From Clostridiales bacterium UBA5888 (lineage in GTDB: Bacteria > Bacillota > Clostridia > Oscillospirales > Oscillospiraceae): DNA of 49,701 nt. Shown here one piece after another: positions 32,566 through 40,336 of the stretch. Where the stretch lies: assembly GCA_002431965.1 (NCBI GenBank), contig DJEW01000011.1:1-49701 (forward strand), written 5' to 3'. A program made the position numbers and the translations under genes. Position 1 is the stretch's first letter. Each line of letters begins with the position of its first letter. The notes beneath the pieces were generated by a model. The model worked only from the letters and a program-made list of their open reading frames with translations. It was not told the DNA's origin and ran no database searches.

Positions 32566-33159
32566 TCACAGCGCGGCGCGCTGCTCTGGGGTCATGCGGT
32601 ATTCTGGCTTGACATGGTAGGCGACCTCGGCATACTGCCGGGCGCGCTCACGCAGGGAGAAGTTGCCGTTCTGACTGCACCATACGTAAAGCTCGTGCAC
32701 GATGAGATCGGTCGCAATTTTTGAGAGCAGCTCCGGCTCTTCCTCGGTTTCTATTATGCCTGCTCTGGCGCAGTTTTTGGCAAGCGCGGCAAAAAGATCA
32801 TCAAGCGAGTGCACCGCCGCGCGTATGCCCTCCGGCGACTCAAACTGCATGAGGAACAGCGTGCTCGTCAGCTCCGGACCGAATTCCAGCGCGATTGTGA
32901 TGAAGCGCTCAAAAAGCTGCCAGATGCGCTCAAAGTCGTTCTCGGCGTTGGCAAATTTCATGAAGCTTTCCTCGTCGGTATGGCGCGGCTTCGCCACAAC
33001 GTAATCCAGTATGGCGCGCTTGCCGTTGAAAACGGAATAGAACACCGAACGCGACACGCCGCAGTGAGCGCATATCTCGTTGACGCTGACGTTCTTGTAC
33101 CCTTGCGCCTTGAACAGCTCGACCGCGCCGTGGGCTATGGTATCCTTGATATCTGTCAT
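32566..33159 (-). CDS. TetR/AcrR-family regulator
   Basis: The ATG at 33159, 6 bases after GAGAGGTG, is preferred over a GTG at 33168. The 197-residue protein has the TetR HTH (about 3-48; NVSVNEICAHCGVSRSVFYSVF) and an all-helical ligand domain with TetR_C_12-like features. It is divergent from the oxidoreductase gene, with two well-formed promoters between them, and so is the best candidate regulator of the oxidoreductase/dehydratase locus. Two cysteines near the HTH (EICAHCG) could make it redox- or metal-sensitive; this is inference. Ligand likely an acyl-CoA or small acid if it controls the dehydratase, but nothing proves it. Confidence 0.9.
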   Translation of the reverse strand: MTDIKDTIAHGAVELFKAQGYKNVSVNEICAHCGVSRSVFYSVFNGKRAILDYVVAKPRHTDEESFMKFANAENDFERIWQLFERFITIALEFGPELTSTLFLMQFESPEGIRAAVHSLDDLFAALAKNCARAGIIETEEEPELLSKIATDLIVHELYVWCSQNGNFSLRERARQYAEVAYHVKPEYRMTPEQRAAL

Positions 33160-33195
33160 GAAACGCACCTCTCATTTTGTACGTGTTATAAGTAT

Positions 33196-33224
33196 ATTTT
33201 ATGAAATTTGTTTGCTGAAGTCAA
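33196..33224 (-). promoter_or_regulatory. tetR promoter
   Basis: On the minus strand TTGACT (33224-33219), 17 bases, TAAAAT (33201-33196). A small palindrome AAAAC-TT-GTTTT (33233-33244) lies just upstream of its -35 box. Confidence 0.75.
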
Positions 33225-33295
33225 CCACTTTTAAAACTTGTTTTCAAAACATTTGCAGCTTTTTTGTGGGTTGTGACAAAGCGTGTGTTAAGTTG

Positions 33296-33324
33296 TTGAC
33301 TAAGTGCGGCGGTTTTAGTAACAT
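33296..33324 (+). promoter_or_regulatory. Promoter of the 922-residue oxidoreductase gene
   Basis: TTGACT (33296-33301), 17 bases, TAACAT (33319-33324). ACTAA (33299-33303)/TTAGT (33315-33319) form an inverted repeat spanning the promoter, a possible TetR site. Confidence 0.7.
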
Positions 33325-33388
33325 AGACACGGTATATGAACAATATATAAATGCAGCTAAGGAATAATCTGACAGGAGGCAGCGACCA

Positions 33389-36157
33389 ATGACTAAGGAC
33401 GAAAAGATCGCAAAGCTTGGTAAGGTAATTACCGACCGAGCGACCGTACTTCTCGGCAAGGATAAGATCACCCCGGAATCCCCGGAGTATCTGGGCATAA
33501 ACTCCGCACTGAAGTATACGGCGTACAAGTATGACCAGAAGATGGCGGACGACATACTCGACATCTGTCTGACGATGAAAAAGCGCGTGCCGCTCACGAT
33601 AGAGCAGCTTGCCGCAAAGAACCCGCAGTTTGACAGAGCATATCTTGAGAAAGCCCTGCAGGCCGTCAGCGAGAGCGGGCTTGTGGAGTTCCACTGGGAA
33701 AACCTTGACGGCAAGAACCCCAACCATGAAAAGCGCTGGGTGCTGGATATGTTCGTCCCCGGCAGCGCCGAGATAATGATGATAAACCCCGAGCAGTCGG
33801 ATATGTACCCCGAGACCGCCGATTTCTTCGAGCGCATGGCGTACCTGCCGCTCGCAGGCATCACGGAGCTGGTGCCTCCCGGCGGAGCCGGAATCGGCAT
33901 GCACGTCGTTCCCGTTGAAAAGGCGATCCCTGCGGAGAGCAAGTCCCTCCCGATTGAGCATCTCAGCCACTGGCTGAAAAAGTACGAGGGTCACATCGGC
34001 GTTTCCGTGTGCTCCTGCCGCAAGCAGCAGCGCATCCGCGGCGAGGGCTCGGGCGACGTCGAGGGCGAGTGGTGCATAGGCGTTGGCGACTTTGCCGATT
34101 ACTGCCGCGAGACCAACCACGGGCGCGACATCACCTATGAAGAGGCGATGGAGATCCTCCAGAAGGCGGAGGACAAGGGCTACGTCCACCAGATCACGAA
34201 CATAGACGGCGAGAACAAGATATTCGGCATCTGCAACTGCGCCGTGGGCGTGTGCAACGCGCTGCGCACCTCTCAGCTTTTCAACACGCCCAACCTCTCC
34301 GCCTCCGCCTACACCGCCGAGAGCGACCCGGAAAAGTGCGTCGCCTGCGGCAAGTGCGTGGAGACCTGCCCCGCCGGCGCCGTGCGCCTTGGGCAGAAGC
34401 TGTGCACCAAGGAAGGTCCCATCCAGTACCCGCGCCACGAGCTGCCCGACGACACCAAGTGGGGCGAGGATCACTGGAACAAGAATTACAGAAACGAGAA
34501 CGGCTGCATCCAGACCTGGCCGACGGGCACTGCGCCCTGCAAGGTCGCCTGCCCCGCGCACATCGCCATTCAGGGCTATATCAAGATGGCGGCCGACGGG
34601 CGCTATGCGGACGCGCTCAAGCTCATAAAGAAAGATAACCCCTTCCCCGCCGTGTGCGGAAGCATCTGCCGCAAGTACTGCGAGGATGCCTGCACCCGCG
34701 GCACGGTCGATGAGCCGCTCGCCATCGACGAGATCAAGAAATTCATCGCCGAGCAGGACATGAAGGCGGAGCACCGCTATGTCCCGCCGATGAATTCCTG
34801 CACGCACGAGAAGTTTGACCAGAAGATCGCCATCATCGGCGCAGGCCCTGCCGGCATGAGCTGCGCTTACTTCCTCGCAATCGAGGGGTACAGCCCGGTC
34901 GTGTTCGACAAGGAGGCAGCGCCCGGCGGCATGCTCGTCAACGGTATCCCCAGCTTCCGCGTCGGCAAGGACGTCGTCAAGTCCGAGATCGACATTCTGC
35001 GCGAAATGGGCGTGGAGTTCCGCTGCGGCGTTGAGGTCGGCAAGGACGTCACCATCCAGCAGCTGCGCGAGGAGGGCTTCAAGGCGTTCTACGTCGCTGT
35101 GGGTCTTCAGAAGGCGGCAAAGCTCAACATCCCCGGCGAGGAGCTTGCGGGCGTTCAGGGCGGTCTTGACTTCCTGCGCGCCGTCAACAGGGAAGAGCTC
35201 AAAAAGCTCAGCGGCGATGTGGTCGTCATCGGCGGCGGCAACGCTGCAATCGACGTGGCGCGCGCTGCGGTGCGCCTCACCAAGGGCAGCGTGAATATGT
35301 ACTGCCTTGAGAAGGACGAGGAGATGCCCACCGTTCCCGATGAAAAGAACGCAGGGCTTGCCGACGGCGTCGTCATCAACAACTCCTGGGCACCCAAGGC
35401 AATTCTCGGCGAGGGCGGCAAGGTCACCGGCATTGAGCTGATGCGCTGCGTCTCCGTGCGCGACGCGAACGGCAGATTCGCCCCCGTGTACGACGAGAAC
35501 GAGACCATCACCGTGCCCTGCTCCAACGTGCTCGTCGCTATCGGGCAGCGCTCCGACTATGGCGCCGTTCTCGCCGGCACTGCCGCCGAGACTCACGACG
35601 GGCAGCTCATCGCGCATGACGGCGTGACGTTCCAGACCGCAGAGGCAGACGTGTTCGTCGGCGGCGACTGCGCCACAGGACCGAAGTACACCATCGATGC
35701 CATCGCCTCCGGGCGTGAGGGCGCCGTGTCCATCCACCGCTTCGTCAACGTCGGGCAGACGCTCACCATCCACCGCAACCTCCGCGATTTCAAGGAGCTG
35801 GACAAGGAGAATGTCACACTGCCGGCAGATAAGATCAAAAAACCCGCGCGCGCCGAGGTCGTCATCGACCCGAAGAAGGTCAAGACCATGTGCGACGACC
35901 GCGTCACCTTCACCGAGGAGCAGATAAAGTCCGAGGCTTCCCGCTGCCTCAGCTGCGGCAGAAGCGTCGTCGATCCCAACAAGTGCATCGGCTGCGGCAT
36001 CTGCACCACCAAGTGCGAATTTGACGCGATCCACCTCGTGCGCAACCGCCCGCAGAACAGCAAGATGATCCCCGCCGAGGACAAGTTCAAGGCTATCGGA
36101 CCTTACGCCGCAAAGCGCCAGGTCAGGATAATCAAGAAGCAGCTCACCGGCAAGTAA
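33389..36157 (+). CDS. FAD-dependent, multi-iron-sulfur NAD(P)H oxidoreductase (GltD-like core)
   Basis: A 922-residue modular redox protein. Residues 1-130: helical/winged-helix-like region. 200-300: cysteine-rich part with CSC (208, 210), C229, C239 and CNC (282-284), C289. 317-327: 4Fe-4S ferredoxin motif CxxCxxCxxxC. 384-435: GltD-type N-terminal cluster cysteines (CKVAC, CGSICRKYCEDAC). 478-780: flavin and pyridine-nucleotide binding, with FAD loop GAGPAG (484-489), NAD(P) loop GGGNAA (615-620) and the closing GGDCATGP. 853-876: C-terminal ferredoxin motif with CLSC and CIGCGICTTKC. It probably passes electrons from NAD(P)H to a low-potential acceptor or the reverse. AGGAGG precedes the ATG. 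It is upstream of hypA and the dehydratase-like genes, with a terminator in between, and divergent from tetR. Confidence 0.9.
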   Translation: MTKDEKIAKLGKVITDRATVLLGKDKITPESPEYLGINSALKYTAYKYDQKMADDILDICLTMKKRVPLTIEQLAAKNPQFDRAYLEKALQAVSESGLVEFHWENLDGKNPNHEKRWVLDMFVPGSAEIMMINPEQSDMYPETADFFERMAYLPLAGITELVPPGGAGIGMHVVPVEKAIPAESKSLPIEHLSHWLKKYEGHIGVSVCSCRKQQRIRGEGSGDVEGEWCIGVGDFADYCRETNHGRDITYEEAMEILQKAEDKGYVHQITNIDGENKIFGICNCAVGVCNALRTSQLFNTPNLSASAYTAESDPEKCVACGKCVETCPAGAVRLGQKLCTKEGPIQYPRHELPDDTKWGEDHWNKNYRNENGCIQTWPTGTAPCKVACPAHIAIQGYIKMAADGRYADALKLIKKDNPFPAVCGSICRKYCEDACTRGTVDEPLAIDEIKKFIAEQDMKAEHRYVPPMNSCTHEKFDQKIAIIGAGPAGMSCAYFLAIEGYSPVVFDKEAAPGGMLVNGIPSFRVGKDVVKSEIDILREMGVEFRCGVEVGKDVTIQQLREEGFKAFYVAVGLQKAAKLNIPGEELAGVQGGLDFLRAVNREELKKLSGDVVVIGGGNAAIDVARAAVRLTKGSVNMYCLEKDEEMPTVPDEKNAGLADGVVINNSWAPKAILGEGGKVTGIELMRCVSVRDANGRFAPVYDENETITVPCSNVLVAIGQRSDYGAVLAGTAAETHDGQLIAHDGVTFQTAEADVFVGGDCATGPKYTIDAIASGREGAVSIHRFVNVGQTLTIHRNLRDFKELDKENVTLPADKIKKPARAEVVIDPKKVKTMCDDRVTFTEEQIKSEASRCLSCGRSVVDPNKCIGCGICTTKCEFDAIHLVRNRPQNSKMIPAEDKFKAIGPYAAKRQVRIIKKQLTGK

Positions 36158-36177
36158 TATAAACCATCACGGAAAAG

Positions 36178-36210
36178 AAAAAAGGCGCGGCGCAACACCG
36201 CGCCTTTTTT
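36178..36210 (+). terminator. Intrinsic terminator between the oxidoreductase gene and hypA
   Basis: GGCGCGG (36184-36190), 7-base loop, CCGCGCC (36198-36204), TTTTTT (36205-36210), with matching A-run before. It ends 13 bases before the hypA start, so hypA would be expressed only by read-through or a hidden promoter. Confidence 0.85.
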
Positions 36211-36223
36211 GAAAGGCAATATC

Positions 36224-36568
36224 ATGCACGAACTCAGTATAGTCACCTATGTAATAGAACAGGTCGAGCAGATAGCAAAGGACAACGACCTGACGAAAAT
36301 TGAATCAGTCACGCTGGAATTCGGCGAGGTGTCGGGCGTTATCCCGGAATACCTTGTGAGCTGCTGGGACTGGTATGCGAAGAAAACGCCGCTCATCGAG
36401 GGGGCAAAGCTCCTTTATGAGACCATCCCCGCGCTCACATGGTGCAACGCCTGCAAGAAGACCTACCCCACCGTGCAGTACGGCAAGATCTGCCCATACT
36501 GCGGCAGCGCCGAGACCTGGCTCAGCCAGGGCAATGAAATGAACATAAAGGAGATTTCCGCACAATAA
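36224..36568 (+). CDS. hypA: HypA-type nickel/zinc metallochaperone, stand-alone
   Basis: The start at 36224 gives MHELSIVTYV, and the N-terminal Met-His-Glu is the nickel-binding site of HypA; a start further upstream would destroy it. The 114-residue protein also has the structural zinc site CxxC (74, 77)/CxxC (90, 93). HypA normally inserts nickel into [NiFe]-hydrogenase or urease with HypB. No hydrogenase, urease, hypB or other hyp gene is in the window; the neighbours are a redox flavoprotein and 2-hydroxyacyl-CoA-dehydratase-like subunits, neither known to use nickel. It may serve a hydrogenase elsewhere or have been adopted for this locus. Confidence 0.93.
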   Translation: MHELSIVTYVIEQVEQIAKDNDLTKIESVTLEFGEVSGVIPEYLVSCWDWYAKKTPLIEGAKLLYETIPALTWCNACKKTYPTVQYGKICPYCGSAETWLSQGNEMNIKEISAQ

Positions 36569-36602
36569 GGAAAAAATCCTGACTTTTCAGACATTGTGTA
36601 TA

Positions 36603-36646
36603 TTGTAACAATCAATGCGCAGTGCTAAAATATCAACGGTCGTTGA
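36603..36646 (+). promoter_or_regulatory. Promoter and operator of the dehydratase operon
   Basis: TTGTAA (36603-36608), 17 bases, TAAAAT (36626-36631), followed at once by the perfect inverted repeat TCAACG-GT-CGTTGA (36633-36646) at the start of transcription. The repeat resembles TetR-family sites in shape (6-2-6). Confidence 0.78.
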
Positions 36647-36694
36647 AATATGACCGCCAGTTATGGAAGCTTACGATGGGAGAACAACAAAGAT

Positions 36695-37897
36695 ATGAAA
36701 GATTTGAAGCATCTGCTCTATTTTGAAAACCTCTTGCAGGAGGCGCAGAATGAGCTCATCCTCCAGGCGCAGGGCGAAGGGAAAAAGTGCGTGGCATTTG
36801 TCTGCGAGAACACCCCCGAGCCGCTGCTGAATCTGCCGGGCGCGTTTTCGGTGCGCCTGCGCGCGCCGCGCACGGGCTCGATGGAGATGGCGACATACTA
36901 TATGACAAGCTTCCTGTGCGAGTACAGCCGCGCGCTGCTCGAACGCGCGATAGAGGGCGGCTATAACTTTGCCGACTGCCTCATCACGCCCGACGGCTGC
37001 ACGATGATGAACCGCGCCGTGGAAAATATGGAGCTTCTCAAGACCATGGGCAAGGACAAGGAGAAGTTCTTCTTCGAGTATATGGAGATCCCCATGAAGG
37101 CGGACGATAACGGGCTTAATCTCTATACCCTCCAGTGCAGAAACCACATCCTCACCCCGCTCCACGACGCTTTCGGCATCGATACCTCCGACGCCGCCAT
37201 CCGCAGCGCGGTGGCGGAGCATAACCGCGTGTGCGAGCTTATCCGCGCGATAGGCGAGTTCCGCAAGGGCGATCAGCCGCGCATCACGGGGTATGAGTTC
37301 AGCGTCATCACGCTTGCAACCTATGCCGCGCCGAAGTATCTTATAATGGATAAGCTTGAGGAAACGCTTGAGGAGCTTAAAACCAGAGAGCCTGAGCCCA
37401 AGGGCAGCTACCGTGCGCGCGTCGTGGTCGTCGGGTCTGAGGTGGACGACATCGACTTCATAAAGCTCATCGAGGAGACGGGCGCATACGTCTGTGCAGA
37501 CCGCTACTGCTACGGCTCTCTCCCCGGACGCGACCCGATCACCCTGACGGACGACGAGGACGCGCTCACGCAGATATGCCGGCAGTATATGTACCGCGGG
37601 CAGTGCCCGCGCTATATGGACACCGCGAAGATGGTCGGACGGCGCGAGTATGTCAACAAACTCGCAAAGGAGTACGGCGCGGACGGCATAATCTACGAGC
37701 AGATAAAATTCTGCGATCCGTGGGCGTATGAGCGCATGATGGGCTCGCATATCCTGCATGACGACTACGGTTATCCTGTGCTGTCGGTTGACCGCCCGTA
37801 TAACATCGCCTCCGGCGCGGGTCAGATGCGCACACGTGTTCAGGCCTTTGTTGAAAGCCTTGAAATAAAGTCGATTCAGGGGGGAGAGAAAAAATGA
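36695..37897 (+). CDS. 2-hydroxyacyl-CoA dehydratase family subunit (HgdB/FldC-like), 400 residues
   Basis: Starts at ATG 36695 (MKDLKHLLYFENLL), with GGGAG upstream; an in-frame ATG at 36650 lies further back without a site. The protein matches the HgdB/BcrC fold: first Rossmann half with KKCVAFVCENTPE and NFADCLITPDGCTMM (Cys95, Cys102), second half with ARVVVVGSEVDD and the C-terminal DGIIYEQIKFCDPWAYE (Cys340), the three regions that normally supply the [4Fe-4S] ligands. In the known enzymes two such subunits form the dehydratase of (R)-2-hydroxyacyl-CoA, or reduce benzoyl-CoA, after one-electron activation by an ATPase. The larger subunit gene overlaps by 4 bases. No activator gene is present, and the substrate is unknown. 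Confidence 0.88.
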   Translation: MKDLKHLLYFENLLQEAQNELILQAQGEGKKCVAFVCENTPEPLLNLPGAFSVRLRAPRTGSMEMATYYMTSFLCEYSRALLERAIEGGYNFADCLITPDGCTMMNRAVENMELLKTMGKDKEKFFFEYMEIPMKADDNGLNLYTLQCRNHILTPLHDAFGIDTSDAAIRSAVAEHNRVCELIRAIGEFRKGDQPRITGYEFSVITLATYAAPKYLIMDKLEETLEELKTREPEPKGSYRARVVVVGSEVDDIDFIKLIEETGAYVCADRYCYGSLPGRDPITLTDDEDALTQICRQYMYRGQCPRYMDTAKMVGRREYVNKLAKEYGADGIIYEQIKFCDPWAYERMMGSHILHDDYGYPVLSVDRPYNIASGAGQMRTRVQAFVESLEIKSIQGGEKK

Positions 37898-39465
37898 GCA
37901 ACAAGAGGATAGGCTGCGAAAACTTCGGGCGCTTCTATGTCGAGGGCAAACGCTACAGAAGCCGCCGTGAATGGCGCGGCGTTGCAGACACCCTTTACGA
38001 TTACTCCAGATGGCTCTATAACTGGATCAATATGTTCAGGATCGTCCTTGTCAAGCCGCGCAACATCAAGGCGATGTTCCGCTACCGCTGGATGGCAAAT
38101 TACCTGGCAGTCCCCATGATGATAGACCGCCACACGCAGGGACTGCGCGGGGAGCATCTGCGCATATGCCACGCAGAGCAGGACATCATCGTCGAGGACG
38201 TTGCAAAGCTGCTTGACAAGCTCTTCCGCGGCGACCGCCGTATCGGCAACGACACGGAGTTTTCAAAGAAGGTCGTGCTTGTAGACGAGAACGAAATGCA
38301 GTCGATCATGATGGGCTTTCCGACCGTTGTTCCACTCAGCCGCGAGATAGCCTCCACATATATCCCAGTGCTTCTCAATCAGCGCGCGGCGATACATTAT
38401 ATCGATGTTGCCCAGCAGTATGGGCTTGCGGGCGACGTATGCCCCATGCCGGAGGCGGAGGCGGGCGTTTCCATCGACGACGACGCGCCCATTATCGGCT
38501 GCTGCGCCGTTCAGTGCAACACGACCTGCGACGGCTCGCTCCTCGGCAACGGTGTCATATCCAAGCGCATGGAGTTTGAGGATGGCATCCCCGTGTTCCA
38601 GCTTGCCACGCCGCTGCGCCACACAAATGAGGATGTGCAGGAATACGCCGCGCAGGAGATACGCAATGCCATAGCCTTTATCGAGGAGCACACCGGCGAG
38701 AAGTGGGACTGGAAATATTACTTTGAGTGCGCCAAGCGCGTCAACTATGCCACGAAGTGCCGCCTTGAGTGGCTGGAAATGAGCAAGACCCCGTATCCGC
38801 AGGTGTTCGGCTCAAACCTCGCGCTCTATACCGAGACAAACTACATGGCCATCAGCGGCAGGCTGCCCGTCTTCGAGGAGACCGACCGCAAGATCATGAA
38901 GCTTGCAGAGAAAGCTTATAAGAAAAAGAAAATGGCCGCCAACGAGTACCGCCACAGAGCCATCGTATGGGGCGTGCAGTCCCATTATTACATGGACTTT
39001 CTTGTGTGGCTGCTCAACTGCTGGGGCATTGTTCCGCTCACGGATATGCTGTCAATGGACAACACCAAGATGATCGCTGAGGAGGACACGCCCGAAAACC
39101 GCGAGCAGGCAATATACGACATTGCCATGCTCACTGAAAAGATGATCATGCGCAACCGCACACACGGCGGCTACAAGGTCCTGCTTGACGATCTGTGGGA
39201 GTTTGTGACCGAATTCAACGCGGATCTGGTCATCCTCTGGGAGCATATGAGCTGCAAGGCGCTCGACGGTATGCACGGCATGTTCGAGGAGCGCGCACGC
39301 GAGTACGGGATCAACCTTGTCTGGGTCTCGCACGACCTTTTCGACCCGCGCGTGGTTTCGCGTCAGGGCGTCCGCGACCAGATCAACACCTATATGCGCA
39401 CCGTTATGGGTGAAGAGCCTGTCGATCCGAGCCTTGAGGTCCTCCACGACGAGGAATCGTGGTAA
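37894..39465 (+). CDS. 2-hydroxyacyl-CoA dehydratase family subunit, large divergent partner, 523 residues
   Basis: Overlaps the preceding gene by ATGA. At 523 residues it is about 100 longer than usual HgdA/HgdB subunits, with extra N-terminal (1-60, tryptophan/arginine rich) and internal basic segments (AYKKKKMAANEYRHR). Family landmarks: DVCPMP (Cys183), a striking IIGCCAVQCNTTCDGS cluster (Cys203, 204, 208, 212), GIPVFQLATP, and C-terminal LVILWEHMSCKALDG (Cys454) with the VSHDLFDPRVVSRQGVRDQI end. The Cys-dense cluster differs from the three scattered cysteines of classic subunits and might hold an additional or larger iron-sulfur centre. It would pair with the 400-residue subunit. Confidence 0.85.
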   Translation: MSNKRIGCENFGRFYVEGKRYRSRREWRGVADTLYDYSRWLYNWINMFRIVLVKPRNIKAMFRYRWMANYLAVPMMIDRHTQGLRGEHLRICHAEQDIIVEDVAKLLDKLFRGDRRIGNDTEFSKKVVLVDENEMQSIMMGFPTVVPLSREIASTYIPVLLNQRAAIHYIDVAQQYGLAGDVCPMPEAEAGVSIDDDAPIIGCCAVQCNTTCDGSLLGNGVISKRMEFEDGIPVFQLATPLRHTNEDVQEYAAQEIRNAIAFIEEHTGEKWDWKYYFECAKRVNYATKCRLEWLEMSKTPYPQVFGSNLALYTETNYMAISGRLPVFEETDRKIMKLAEKAYKKKKMAANEYRHRAIVWGVQSHYYMDFLVWLLNCWGIVPLTDMLSMDNTKMIAEEDTPENREQAIYDIAMLTEKMIMRNRTHGGYKVLLDDLWEFVTEFNADLVILWEHMSCKALDGMHGMFEERAREYGINLVWVSHDLFDPRVVSRQGVRDQINTYMRTVMGEEPVDPSLEVLHDEESW

Positions 39466-39481
39466 TGAGAGGAGAACGAGT

Positions 39482-39649
39482 ATGAAATTCGTCAAAAAAG
39501 CGCTTTTGAAGCTCGCAGCCATTGCGTTCGGCGTGTTTGCCGTCACGTTCGTGGTGTACTTTTTCAACCTTGATATGAAGCTGACCTCCGCAATGGAGCC
39601 TGTCCTGAATTATTTCTACGACAGAGTAGACCGCGACCAGCACCTCTGA
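39482..39649 (+). CDS. Small single-span membrane protein of the dehydratase operon
   Basis: A 55-residue protein: basic start MKFVKKALLKLAA, one hydrophobic span (about 11-29), then an acidic/aromatic tail ending in NYFYDRVDRDQHL. GAGAGGAG lies just before the ATG, 16 bases after the stop of the large subunit, so it is the last gene of the operon. The N-terminus is basic and the tail probably faces out. I do not recognise a family; it could tether the redox enzymes to the membrane or be a small regulator. Confidence 0.72.
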   Translation: MKFVKKALLKLAAIAFGVFAVTFVVYFFNLDMKLTSAMEPVLNYFYDRVDRDQHL

Positions 39650-39686
39650 TTTTCGGATTTTTCAGTTTTAATCTAATTAAAAAGGT

Positions 39687-39713
39687 ATCGCCCGGAGCAT
39701 TGCTCCGGGCGAT
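39687..39713. terminator. Bidirectional terminator after the dehydratase operon
   Basis: ATCGCCCGGAGC (39687-39698), ATT, GCTCCGGGCGAT (39702-39713): perfect 12-bp stem with T-runs nearby on both strands. It ends both the operon and the convergent lipoprotein gene. Confidence 0.85.
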
Positions 39714-39723
39714 CCAGCTTTTT

Positions 39724-40239
39724 TCAGTACTCTATGTGCTCTATAATACTGCGCAGGTCGTCCTGAGAGAGGGCAGGCGAGCAGGAGATGGCAAAGGAAA
39801 AGCCGTTCTTTTCCCACACTGCGACGGAGTAAGCATCGTCCGCGCCGCGCAGCGTTACTTCCGCGGCGTTTATCTCCACGGTCAGCTCATCTGCGTAGTT
39901 ATTGTAGTCGCCGGAGATGTCGTCGCTGCCGCGCGCCTGGCGGAATGTAACGGAGCGGTCTTCGCAGTGGTAATTTATCTGTGCCATTTCGTCCCAATAG
40001 GAGTAATATTCGGTGGAGTAGGCATCAAACGGCAGATAGTCGAGCTGCGCCACATCGAAACCGAGCTTCTCCGCCAGTGCGGCGTGTCCGTCGCACGCCA
40101 CGATGCCGTTGGCGATGGAGACCTCGGACTGACTGGGGACTTTCCCGGCGGTTTCAGCCGTCCCGGAAGAGCCGCAGCCCGTGAACGCGAGCGCTGCGGC
40201 GAGACAGAGACCGAGCGCAGCGATGATTTTTCTTTTCAT
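39724..40239 (-). CDS. Uncharacterised lipoprotein
   Basis: A 171-residue protein with a lipoprotein signal peptide (MKRKIIAALGLCLAAALAFT, lipobox FTGC, lipidated Cys22). The mature part is acidic with alternating strands (YYSYWDEMAQINYHCEDRSVTFRQA; DAYSVAVWEKNGFSFAIS), reminiscent of DUF4367/RsgI-type outward domains seen in Clostridia. No function is assigned. It is monocistronic, convergent with the dehydratase operon, and downstream of the LysM gene's 5' side on the opposite flank. Confidence 0.75.
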   Translation of the reverse strand: MKRKIIAALGLCLAAALAFTGCGSSGTAETAGKVPSQSEVSIANGIVACDGHAALAEKLGFDVAQLDYLPFDAYSTEYYSYWDEMAQINYHCEDRSVTFRQARGSDDISGDYNNYADELTVEINAAEVTLRGADDAYSVAVWEKNGFSFAISCSPALSQDDLRSIIEHIEY

Positions 40240-40336
40240 GCTTTTTCAAATCACCTTTCCGAACAGAGTATTTTCCGTGCATACGCACGCATATACAGAC
40301 GGCTCGGCGCGCCGTGAAGTTCCATGCGGTGAAATA

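Noticed and set aside
32398..32724. Short plus-strand frames between MerR and TetR
   Set aside because: They lie antisense to the ribbon-helix-helix gene and the end of tetR and show no domain or start signal.
33221..36034. 937-residue open frame antisense to the oxidoreductase gene
   Set aside because: Same codon-bias effect; the plus-strand gene has clear cofactor motifs and a good ribosome binding site, the antisense frame has neither.
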